From DATEJJ01 sp039649115 (GTDB lineage: Bacteria; Actinomycetota; Actinomycetes; Mycobacteriales; Micromonosporaceae): a stretch of DNA of 11,746 nucleotides. The first letter of the stretch is position 1; each line of letters opens with the position of its first letter. The notes beneath the pieces are model-generated. The model ran no database searches and had not been told where the DNA came from. It saw nothing but the letters and a program-made list of their open reading frames with translations. Location of the stretch: contig JBBWZQ010000167.1 in the NCBI GenBank assembly GCA_039649115.1, positions 1 to 11,746 of the forward strand. Direction: 5' to 3'. The position numbers and the translations under genes are program-made. Shown in pieces: positions 5,020-11,558 of this stretch.

Positions 5020-5735
5020 TGAAAAACCCCACGGAGATCGGCGAGGCCGGCGTGGCCTCCGATCACCGTACCCGGGACCGTCTCGCCGAGCACCTGCTGG
5101 GCCACGGCGAGGCGACCGCGAACGACCTCGCCGAGGCGCTCGGCGTGTCCCCGGCCGCGATCCGGCGCCATCTCGACGCCATGTCCGCCGACGGCGACGT
5201 GACAAGCCGGGAGCAGCGGGTACGCGGGCAGCGGGGACGCGGGCGACCGGCGCGGGTGTTCCAGCTGACCGACCAGGCGCGGCTGCGCCGCGGTACGCAC
5301 ACCTATGATGATCTCGCCGCCGCCGCGCTGCGCTGGATCGCCGCCCGGGGCGGCCAGCAGGCCGTGGTCGACTTCGCCCTGGCGCGGGTGGCCGCGCTGG
5401 AGGCGCACTGCCGGACGAAGCTGGAGAACGCGGGTGATGATCCGATGACGCGGGCCGAGGCGCTCGCCTCGGCGTTGACCGCGGAGGGTTACGCCGCCAC
5501 CGCGTCGGCCATCGCGACCGGCGGCCAGCTCTGCCAGCACCACTGCCCGGTGGCGCACGTCGCCGCCGAGTTCCCGCAGCTGTGCGAGGCCGAGACCCTG
5601 GTGATCTCCCGCCTGGTGGGCACCCATGTGCAGCGCCTGGCGACCATCGCGCACGGCGACGGGGTGTGCACCACGCACATTCCCGACCCGCGGCGCATAC
5701 AGGCACATACCGCTGAGACTGTGAGGACGGCCTGA
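5019..5735 (+). CDS. sufR: SufR, iron-sulfur-sensing repressor of the suf operon
   Basis: A 238-aa DeoR/ArsR-like winged-helix repressor that binds DNA in its [Fe-S] form and releases it when the cluster is lost, so that Fe-S assembly rises on demand. The N-terminal winged helix covers about 17-90, with the helix-turn-helix ATANDLAEALGVSPAAIRRHL (32-52) and an Arg/Gly-rich wing (REQRVRGQRGRGRPARVFQLT). A central helical region is followed by the cluster cassette: C172 and C176 in LCQHHCPVAH, C189 in PQLCEAE, and C217 in GVCTTH. C176, C189 and C217, spaced 13 and 28, are the likely ligands by analogy with actinobacterial SufR; C172 is extra. The GTG start is set by the leaderless promoter. The TGA shares one base with the sufB ATG (TGATG). 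The position as first gene and the operator over its own start indicate autoregulation. Confidence 0.93.
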   Translation: MKNPTEIGEAGVASDHRTRDRLAEHLLGHGEATANDLAEALGVSPAAIRRHLDAMSADGDVTSREQRVRGQRGRGRPARVFQLTDQARLRRGTHTYDDLAAAALRWIAARGGQQAVVDFALARVAALEAHCRTKLENAGDDPMTRAEALASALTAEGYAATASAIATGGQLCQHHCPVAHVAAEFPQLCEAETLVISRLVGTHVQRLATIAHGDGVCTTHIPDPRRIQAHTAETVRTA

Positions 5736-7159
5736 TGACCGAACAGACCTTCGCCACCACCAAGGACCAGCTCGCTGGCCTGGGTGGCTACGAGTACGGC
5801 TGGGCCGACTCCGACGCCGCCGGAGCCGTCGCGCAGCGCGGGCTCAACGAGGCAGTGGTGCGGGACATCTCGGCCAAGAAGAACGAGCCGGGTTGGATGC
5901 TCGACCTGCGGCTGAAGGGCCTGCGGCTGTTCGGCCGCAAGCCCATGCCGGCCTGGGGCGCCGACCTCAGCGGCATCGACTTCGACAACATCAAGTACTT
6001 CGTCCGCTCGACCGAGAAGCAGGCCGCCAGCTGGGACGACCTGCCCGCGGACATCAAGAACACGTACGACCGGCTGGGCATCCCCGAGGCGGAGAAGCAG
6101 CGCCTGGTCGCCGGCGTGGCCGCCCAGTACGAATCGGAAGTCGTCTACCACAAGATCCGGGAGGATCTGGCGGAGCAGGGCGTCATCTTCCTGGACACCG
6201 ACACCGGGCTGCGCGAGCACGAGGACCTGTTCCGGGAGTACTTCGGCACGGTGATCCCGGTCGGCGACAACAAGTTCGCGGCGCTGAACACCTCGGTCTG
6301 GTCCGGCGGCTCGTTCATCTACGTGCCCAAGGGCGTCAACGTGGAGATCCCGCTCCAGGCATACTTCCGGATCAACACGGAGAACATGGGCCAGTTCGAG
6401 CGGACCCTGATCATCGTGGACGAGGGCGCGTACGTGCACTACGTCGAGGGCTGTACCGCCCCGATCTACTCGTCCGACTCGCTGCACTCCGCGGTCGTCG
6501 AGATCGTCGTGAAGAAGAACGCGCGGTGCCGGTACACGACGATCCAGAACTGGTCGAACAACGTGTACAACCTGGTCACCAAGCGGGCCGTCTGCCACGA
6601 GGGCGGCACGATGGAGTGGATCGACGGCAACATCGGCTCCAAGGTCACGATGAAGTACCCGTCCGTGTACATGGTCGGCGAGCACGCCAAGGGCGAGGTG
6701 CTCAGCGTCGCGATGGCCGGCGACGGCCAGCACCAGGACGCGGGCGCCAAGATGGTGCACGCCGCCCCGCACACGTCCTCCACGATCATCTCCAAGTCGA
6801 TCGCCCGCGCCGGTGGCCGCACCAGCTACCGGGGCCTGGTGCAGGTGCAGGAGGGCTCGCACCACTCCCGCTCCACGGTCAAGTGCGACGCGCTGCTGGT
6901 CGACGCGATCTCCCGCTCCGACACGTACCCGTACGTGGACATCCGCGAGGACGACGTGTCGATGGGGCACGAGGCGACGGTCTCGAAGGTGAGCGAGGAC
7001 CAGCTCTTCTACCTGATGAGCCGGGGCATGACCGAGGACGAGGCGATGGCGATGATCGTGCGCGGTTTCATCGAGCCGATCGCCAAGGAACTGCCGATGG
7101 AGTACGCCCTGGAGCTGAACCGCCTGATCGAGCTCCAGATGGAAGGCTCTGTCGGCTAA
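5735..7159 (+). CDS. sufB: SufB, scaffold subunit of the SufBCD complex
   Basis: SufB is the main scaffold on which [Fe-S] clusters form, in a cytoplasmic complex with SufD and the SufC ATPase. The 474-aa length is normal. The N-terminal part (1-150) is helical. The beta-helix core contains the signature stretches WSGGSFIYVPKGVNVEIPLQ (189-208), YVHYVEGCTAPIY (233-245) and QNWSNNVYNLVTKRA. C384 (TVKCDALL) and E413 (GHEA) are 29 residues apart, the same spacing as E. coli C405/E434, the proposed cluster or sulfur-accepting residues. C240, C265 and C287 are other conserved or semi-conserved cysteines. The C-terminal SufC-binding part is SEDQLFYLMSRGMTEDEAMAMIVRGF (420-445). GAGGA (5723-5727) lies 7 nt ahead of the ATG, which overlaps the sufR stop by one base. 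There is no intein at EGC240, where mycobacterial SufB proteins carry one. Confidence 0.98.
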   Translation: MTEQTFATTKDQLAGLGGYEYGWADSDAAGAVAQRGLNEAVVRDISAKKNEPGWMLDLRLKGLRLFGRKPMPAWGADLSGIDFDNIKYFVRSTEKQAASWDDLPADIKNTYDRLGIPEAEKQRLVAGVAAQYESEVVYHKIREDLAEQGVIFLDTDTGLREHEDLFREYFGTVIPVGDNKFAALNTSVWSGGSFIYVPKGVNVEIPLQAYFRINTENMGQFERTLIIVDEGAYVHYVEGCTAPIYSSDSLHSAVVEIVVKKNARCRYTTIQNWSNNVYNLVTKRAVCHEGGTMEWIDGNIGSKVTMKYPSVYMVGEHAKGEVLSVAMAGDGQHQDAGAKMVHAAPHTSSTIISKSIARAGGRTSYRGLVQVQEGSHHSRSTVKCDALLVDAISRSDTYPYVDIREDDVSMGHEATVSKVSEDQLFYLMSRGMTEDEAMAMIVRGFIEPIAKELPMEYALELNRLIELQMEGSVG

Positions 7160-7188
7160 CCCCACCACCTATGGAGAACTCACCGGAC

Positions 7189-8313
7189 ATGACTGCGCCA
7201 ACGACGGCACGCCCTCCGAAGACCAAGTCTCAGGCACTGCGCTCGTACGACGTCGCGGACTTCCCCACGCTCACCGGCCGGGAAGAGGAGTGGCGGTTCA
7301 CCCCGCTGCGCCGGCTGCGCGGCCTCGCCGACGGGGAGCCCAGCACCGGGGGGGCGCCGAAGCACGAGTACGGCGACCTGCCCGCCGGCGTGTCCGTGTC
7401 CACTGTGGACAAGTCGGACCGGCGGCTCGGCACGGTACTCACGCCGTTCGACCGGATCAGCGCGCTGGCCTGGGGCCGGGCCACCGAGGCGCTGGTGGTG
7501 TCGGTCGCGCGTGGCGCGGTGGCGCCCCCGGCGACCGTCAAGCTGGTCGGCGCCGGCGAGCTGGCGTTCGGGCACACCTTCGTCGAGGTGGGCGCGCTGG
7601 CCGAGGCGACGCTGGTGCTGGAGCACACGGGCAGCGCGACGCTCGCCGACAACGTCGAGGTGCTGGTCGGTGACGGGGCCCGGCTCACGCTGGTGACCGT
7701 CGCGGACTGGGCCCGCGACGCGGTACAGGCGCAGCACCTGCGCTTCCGGCTCGGCCGCGACGCCAGGCTGGTGCACGTCCAGGTGGCGCTCGGCGGGGAT
7801 CTGGTCCGGCAGTACGTCAGCGTGGACTACACCGGCCGCGGCGGCGAGGCCGAGCTGTACGGGCTGTACTTCGCCGATGCCGGCCAGCACCTGGAGCACC
7901 GGCTGCTGGTGGACCACTCGGTACCCGACTGCCGCAGCTTCGTCGCCTACCGCGGCGCGCTGCAGGGCGCGGACGCGCACACGGTCTGGGTCGGCGACGT
8001 GCTGATCCGCGCCGAGGCGACCGGCACCGACACCTACGAGGTCAACCGCAACCTGGTGCTCACCGAAGGCGCGCGGGCCGACTCGGTGCCCAACCTGGAG
8101 ATCGAGACCGGCGAGGTGGTCGGCGCCGGGCATGCCAGCGCGACCGGCCGGTTCGACGACGAGCAGCTGTTCTACCTGATGAGCCGGGGCATCACCGAGC
8201 CGGAGGCGCGCAAGCTGGTGGTCCGCGGGTTCTTCGCGGAGCTGCTCGACAAGATCCCGGTACCGGAGCTGCACGACCGGCTCGTCGAGACGGTCGAGGC
8301 GAGGCTCACATGA
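7189..8313 (+). CDS. sufD: SufD, partner scaffold subunit of SufBCD
   Basis: SufD pairs with SufB on the SufC dimer and is needed for iron entry into the scaffold. The 374-aa protein begins with a conserved lead-in (SQALRSYDVADFPTLTGREEEWRFTPL), then a beta-helix core, then a C-terminal segment DDEQLFYLMSRGITEPEARKLVVRGF (323-348) closely similar to that of SufB, showing common descent. H315 (VGAGHASATG) aligns with E. coli SufD H360. The E. coli C358 position appears to be Ala (A313), a difference that I believe is shared by actinobacterial SufDs. The start chosen is ATG 7189, with GGAG at 7173-7176. The in-frame ATG at 7171 would add six residues but has no ribosome site and would contain that one. 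It follows sufB by 29 nt and overlaps the Rieske gene by ATGA. It contains a GTCCACTGTGGAC palindrome at 7398-7410. Confidence 0.97.
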   Translation: MTAPTTARPPKTKSQALRSYDVADFPTLTGREEEWRFTPLRRLRGLADGEPSTGGAPKHEYGDLPAGVSVSTVDKSDRRLGTVLTPFDRISALAWGRATEALVVSVARGAVAPPATVKLVGAGELAFGHTFVEVGALAEATLVLEHTGSATLADNVEVLVGDGARLTLVTVADWARDAVQAQHLRFRLGRDARLVHVQVALGGDLVRQYVSVDYTGRGGEAELYGLYFADAGQHLEHRLLVDHSVPDCRSFVAYRGALQGADAHTVWVGDVLIRAEATGTDTYEVNRNLVLTEGARADSVPNLEIETGEVVGAGHASATGRFDDEQLFYLMSRGITEPEARKLVVRGFFAELLDKIPVPELHDRLVETVEARLT

Positions 8314-8636
8314 TCAAGATTTGCGCGGTGGAGGACATCGCGCCGGGCACGGCGATCAGCGCGGAGATCGAGGGCGTACCGGTCGCCGTCGTGCGCGCCG
8401 AGGACGGCGCCGTGTACGCGGTCCACGACGAGTGCTCGCACGCGTCGGTACCGCTGTCCGAGGGTGAGATCGAGGGCTGCACGCTGGAATGCTGGCTGCA
8501 CGGATCGCGCTTCGACCTGCGCACCGGAGCGCCGACCGGCCTGCCCGCCACCGAACCGGTACCCGTCTACCCCGTCGAGATCCGCGACGGCTTCGTATTC
8601 GTCTCGTTGACGCCGATCAATGGAGTTCAGCCGTGA
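8310..8636 (+). CDS. Rieske [2Fe-2S] ferredoxin encoded within the suf operon
   Basis: A 108-aa soluble Rieske ferredoxin of the type that feeds electrons to oxygenases. The cluster site is complete: C42-S-H44 (ECSHASVPL) and C61-W-L-H64 (ECWLHGSRFDL), with the spacing normal for this class. The chain ends with the beta-rich PVPVYPVEIRDGFVFVSL. There is no signal or membrane segment, unlike cytochrome bc1 Rieske proteins. C57 is an extra cysteine near the site, but the Rieske disulfide of respiratory proteins is absent, as expected for the ferredoxin type. The gene overlaps sufD (ATGA) and sufC (GTGA), has GAGG 5 nt upstream, and is therefore tightly built into the operon. Its job is inferred: supplying electrons for cluster assembly (for persulfide or iron reduction), a role SUF otherwise lacks here. 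It could also simply be a sensitive client or storage protein. Confidence 0.95.
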   Translation: MIKICAVEDIAPGTAISAEIEGVPVAVVRAEDGAVYAVHDECSHASVPLSEGEIEGCTLECWLHGSRFDLRTGAPTGLPATEPVPVYPVEIRDGFVFVSLTPINGVQP

Positions 8637-9394
8637 GTGTGTTGGAGATTCGTGACCTGCAGGTCTCGGTCAAGCTGCCCGACGGGCAGCTCAAGCCCAT
8701 CCTGGCCGGGGTCAACCTGATCGTGAAGGCGGGCCAGACGCACGCCATCATGGGCCCGAACGGCTCCGGCAAGTCGACCCTCGCCTACTCCGTCGCCGGC
8801 CACCCCAAGTACCAGATCACCAGTGGCAGCGTGCTGCTGGACGGCCAGGACGTGCTCGCGATGACCGTCGACGAGCGGGCCCGGGCCGGGTTGTTCCTGG
8901 CCATGCAGTACCCGGTCGAGGTGCCCGGCGTCTCGGTGGCCAACTTCCTGCGCACCGCGAAGACCGCGATCGACGGGCAGGCGCCCAAGCTGCGCACCTG
9001 GGGCAAGGAGCTGGCCGAGGGGATGAACCGGCTCGGCATGGACCCGGCCTTCGCCCAGCGCAATGTCAACGAGGGCTTCTCCGGCGGCGAGAAGAAGCGG
9101 CACGAGATCGTCCAGCTGGAGCTGCTCAAGCCGAAGATCGCCATCCTCGACGAGACCGACTCCGGCCTGGACATCGACGCGCTGCGGGTGGTGTCCGAGG
9201 GGGTGAACCGGGTACGCGAGCAGGGCGACACCGGAGTACTGCTGATCACTCACTACACGCGCATCCTGCGGTACGTGAAGCCCGACTTCGTGCACGTGTT
9301 CGTGGCCGGGCGGATCGTCGAGGAGGGCGGCCCGGAACTGGCGGAGAAGCTGGAAGCCGAGGGGTACGAGCGGTACCTGACGGCGACGTCCTGA
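8633..9394 (+). CDS. sufC: SufC, ATPase subunit of the SufBCD complex
   Basis: SufC is an ABC-type ATPase without membrane partners; its ATP-driven dimerisation reshapes SufB-SufD during cluster assembly. In the 253-aa protein the Walker A GPNGSGKST (41-49, K47), Q-loop Q92 (AMQYP), signature FSGGEKKR (149-156), Walker B ILDETDSGLD (171-180, D173/E174) and switch H207 (LLITHYTR) are all intact. The ETDSGLD version of the D-loop region is characteristic of SufC. The start is GTG 8633, with GGAG (8622-8625) 7 nt upstream and a GTGA overlap with the Rieske stop. It ends 19 nt before sufS. The cluster of genes on both sides makes the SufC assignment, rather than a transporter ATPase, firm. Confidence 0.98.
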   Translation: MSVLEIRDLQVSVKLPDGQLKPILAGVNLIVKAGQTHAIMGPNGSGKSTLAYSVAGHPKYQITSGSVLLDGQDVLAMTVDERARAGLFLAMQYPVEVPGVSVANFLRTAKTAIDGQAPKLRTWGKELAEGMNRLGMDPAFAQRNVNEGFSGGEKKRHEIVQLELLKPKIAILDETDSGLDIDALRVVSEGVNRVREQGDTGVLLITHYTRILRYVKPDFVHVFVAGRIVEEGGPELAEKLEAEGYERYLTATS

Positions 9395-9413
9395 TACGAG
9401 AACGAGGCGACCC

Positions 9414-10679
9414 ATGACGGAGACACTGGCGGCAGCGCGGCTGTCGGTCGCGCGGATCCGGGAGGATTTTCCGATCCTGTCCCGCGAGGTGAACGGGCAC
9501 CCGCTGGTCTACCTGGACAGCGCCAACACCTCCCAGAAACCGCGCCAGGTACTGGCCGCGATGGACGAGCACTACCGGCTGCACAACGCCAACGTGGCCC
9601 GCTCCGTCCACGTCCTGGGTACCGAGTCCACCGTCGCGTACGAGGGAGCGCGGGCCAGGGTGGCCGCGTTCATCGGGGCCGCGATGCCCGAGGAGGTCGT
9701 CTTCACCAAGAACTCGACCGAGGCGATCAACCTGCTGGCGTACGCGTTCTCCAACGCCCGCACCGGCTCCCGCTTCGCGCTGGCCCCCGGTGACGAGATC
9801 GTGATCTCCGAGATGGAGCACCACTCCAACATCGTGCCGTGGCAGCTGCTGTGCGAGCGCACCGGTGCCACGCTGCGCTGGTTCCCGGTCACCGAGGAGG
9901 GCCGGCTGGACCTGTCCGAGCTGGACACCCTGGTCAACGAGCGCACGAAGCTGGTCAGCTACGTGCACATGTCCAACATCCTCGGCACCGTGAACCCGAC
10001 CGCGGAGATCGTCGCCCGGGCGCACCAGGTCGGCGCGCTGGTCATGCTCGACTGCTCCCAGTCGGTACCGCACCTGCCGATCGACGTGGCCGCGCTGGGC
10101 GCCGACTTCATCGCCTTCACCGGGCACAAGATGCTCGGGCCGACCGGGATCGGCGCGCTGTGGGGCCGCGCCGCGCTGCTGGCCGAGATGCCGCCGTTCC
10201 TGGCCGGCGGCTCGATGATCGAGACCGTCACGCTGGGAAAGACGACGTACGCGCCGCCGCCGGCCCGGTTCGAGGCCGGCACCCCGCCGATCGCGCAGGC
10301 GGTCGGGCTGGGCGCGGCTGTCGACTACCTCTCGGCCGCCGGCATGCCGGCCATCGCCGAGCACGAGAAGGAGCTTTCCGGGTACGCGCTGGCCGCGCTG
10401 TCCACTGTGGAGGGACTGCGGATCTTCGGGCCTACGGTACCGGAGGGGCGCGGCGGCACCATCTCCTTCGACCTGGCCGGCGTCCACCCGCACGACGTGG
10501 GTCAGGTGCTCGACTCGCTGGGCGTGGAGGTCCGGGTGGGCCACCACTGCGCCCGGCCGACCTGCGTGCGGTTCGGGGTACCGGCGATGACCCGGGTGTC
10601 GTTCTACCTCTACACCACGCACCAGGAGATCGACGCGCTCGTGTCGGGGCTGGAGTACGTGCGGAAGGTGTTCTCCTGA
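9414..10679 (+). CDS. sufS: SufS, cysteine desulfurase (type II)
   Basis: SufS is a PLP enzyme that turns L-cysteine into alanine and leaves a persulfide on its active-site cysteine, passed on to SufU. In the 421-aa protein, K239 (AFTGHKMLGPTGIG) binds PLP, H136 (EMEHHSN) stacks on the ring, D213 and Q216 (MLDCSQSVPH) contact it, and C379 (GHHCARPTC) is the nucleophile in the short lobe typical of type II. R381 follows in the conserved CARP. Two details stand out: the usual LDGAQS reads LDCSQS (C214), placing an extra cysteine near the cofactor, and C384 lies five residues after the nucleophile. The ATG has GAGG (9404-9407) 6 nt upstream. The stop TGA shares one base with the sufU ATG. Tight pairing with sufU agrees with the SufS-SufU partnership of Gram-positive bacteria. 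Confidence 0.98.
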   Translation: MTETLAAARLSVARIREDFPILSREVNGHPLVYLDSANTSQKPRQVLAAMDEHYRLHNANVARSVHVLGTESTVAYEGARARVAAFIGAAMPEEVVFTKNSTEAINLLAYAFSNARTGSRFALAPGDEIVISEMEHHSNIVPWQLLCERTGATLRWFPVTEEGRLDLSELDTLVNERTKLVSYVHMSNILGTVNPTAEIVARAHQVGALVMLDCSQSVPHLPIDVAALGADFIAFTGHKMLGPTGIGALWGRAALLAEMPPFLAGGSMIETVTLGKTTYAPPPARFEAGTPPIAQAVGLGAAVDYLSAAGMPAIAEHEKELSGYALAALSTVEGLRIFGPTVPEGRGGTISFDLAGVHPHDVGQVLDSLGVEVRVGHHCARPTCVRFGVPAMTRVSFYLYTTHQEIDALVSGLEYVRKVFS

Positions 10680-11131
10680 TGCGCCTGGACCAGCTGTACC
10701 AGGAGATCATCCTGGACCACTACAAGCACCCGCACGGTCGGGGCCTGCGCGAGCCCTACCAGGCCGAGGCGCACCACGTGAACCCGACCTGCGGTGACGA
10801 GGTGACCGTGCGCGTCCGGATCGACGGCGACACGATCGAGGACGTGTCCTACGACGGCATGGGCTGCTCGATCAGCCAGGCCGCCGCCAGCGTGCTGTAC
10901 GAGCTGGTGCGGGGCACGACGGTCGGCGACGCGATGACCAGGCACGACGCGTTCCAGACCCTCATGGCCGGCCGGGGCCGGGTCGAACCGGACGAGGCGG
11001 TCCTGCAGGACGGGGTCGCCTTCGCCGGCGTCGCCAGGTACCCGGCCCGCGTGAAGTGCGCGCTACTGCCCTGGATGGCGTTCAAGGACGCGACCGCGCG
11101 GGCACTGGAAACAGTAGGAGGATCGGCATGA
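10679..11131 (+). CDS. sufU: SufU, zinc-dependent sulfurtransferase partner of SufS
   Basis: SufU takes the persulfide from SufS by a zinc-ligand exchange and hands sulfur to SufBCD. The 150-aa protein has the expected cysteines C38 (NPTCGDEV, with D40), C63 (YDGMGCSISQAAAS) and C127 (RVKCALLPW), and an N-terminal QLYQEIILDHYKHPHG stretch typical of the family. The insertion between C63 and C127 (about 80-110, TVGDAMTRHDAFQTLMAG...) and the lack of an IscU-type LPPVK motif separate it from the scaffold protein IscU. GGAAGG (10663-10668) lies 10 nt ahead of the ATG. The gene overlaps sufS by one base and sufT by ATGA, so all three are translationally linked. No sufE gene is visible, consistent with SufU replacing SufE. 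Confidence 0.97.
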   Translation: MRLDQLYQEIILDHYKHPHGRGLREPYQAEAHHVNPTCGDEVTVRVRIDGDTIEDVSYDGMGCSISQAAASVLYELVRGTTVGDAMTRHDAFQTLMAGRGRVEPDEAVLQDGVAFAGVARYPARVKCALLPWMAFKDATARALETVGGSA

Positions 11132-11472
11132 GTGACGCAGTCGGCGAACGGGCCGCGATCGACGACATCGAGGAAGCGCTCAAGGACGTCGTCGACCCGG
11201 AGCTGGGCATCAACGTCGTGGACCTGGGTCTCATATACGGGATCCACGTGGACGACGAGAACATCGCGACGGTCGACATGACCCTCACGTCGGCCGCGTG
11301 CCCGCTGACGGACGTCATCGAGGACCAGGCGCGGCAGGCGCTGTGCGCGGGCCCCGGCGGGGGGCTGGTGAGCGACATCCGGATCAACTGGGTGTGGATG
11401 CCGCCGTGGGGTCCCGACAAGATCACCGATGACGGCCGGGAGCAGCTGCGCGCCCTGGGCTTCAACGTCTGA
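11128..11472 (+). CDS. sufT: SufT, MIP18/DUF59-family Fe-S maturation factor
   Basis: A 114-aa one-domain MIP18 (DUF59) protein that helps maturation or delivery of [Fe-S] clusters, mainly when demand is high. The family hallmarks are VVDPELGINVVDLGLIYGI (21-39), with the DPE at 23-25, and TLTSAACPLTDVIEDQ (52-67) with the conserved Cys58. The C-terminus DIRINWVWMPPWGPDKITDDGREQLRALGF is typical of the actinobacterial suf-linked form. C73 is an additional cysteine. AGGAGG (11116-11121) is 6 nt ahead of the ATG, and the ATGA overlap ties it to sufU. It is the last gene of the operon; three 15-nt tandem repeats begin 2 nt after the stop and no clear terminator hairpin follows. Confidence 0.96.
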   Translation: MSDAVGERAAIDDIEEALKDVVDPELGINVVDLGLIYGIHVDDENIATVDMTLTSAACPLTDVIEDQARQALCAGPGGGLVSDIRINWVWMPPWGPDKITDDGREQLRALGFNV

Positions 11473-11473
11473 C

Positions 11474-11518
11474 GGCAATTCGCTGGCGGGCAATTCGCTG
11501 GCGGGCAATTCGCTGGCG
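11474..11518. repeat. Three perfect 15-nt tandem repeats behind sufT
   Basis: The unit GGCAATTCGCTGGCG occurs three times head to tail without a mismatch (11474, 11489, 11504). Each carries an AATT core that stands out in this GC-rich DNA. There are no spacers, so this is not a CRISPR array. It lies between sufT and the next gene start and could be a slippage-generated repeat, a set of protein sites, or part of the termination region. Function unknown. Confidence 0.9.
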
Positions 11519-11558
11519 GAGTGCGGGGCGCCTTGGCACGCTTCCGGCGTGACGAAGG

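Noticed and set aside
3793..5763. Long minus-strand open frames covering ctaA and sufR as one 586-656 codon protein
   Set aside because: CtaA homology begins at about 4958. The upstream extension is antisense to sufR, which has full family motifs and its own promoter.
6440..6460. Intein at the SufB EGC site
   Set aside because: Mycobacterial SufB carries an intein here, but this reading frame continues EGCTAPIY without interruption and the protein has the normal intein-free length.
7171..7188. ATG at 7171 as the sufD start
   Set aside because: No ribosome site precedes it, whereas it contains the GGAG that serves the ATG at 7189; the six added residues (MENSPD) look like leader sequence.
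5893..8313. A very long open frame (about 800 codons) running through sufB into sufD
   Set aside because: Its first half is the out-of-frame reading of sufB, low in complexity and rich in Arg/Gly/Pro as usual for shadow frames in GC-rich DNA. Only the part from 7189 is a gene (sufD).
11474..11518. CRISPR-like repeat
   Set aside because: The units are 15 nt, directly joined with no spacers, and there are no cas genes.
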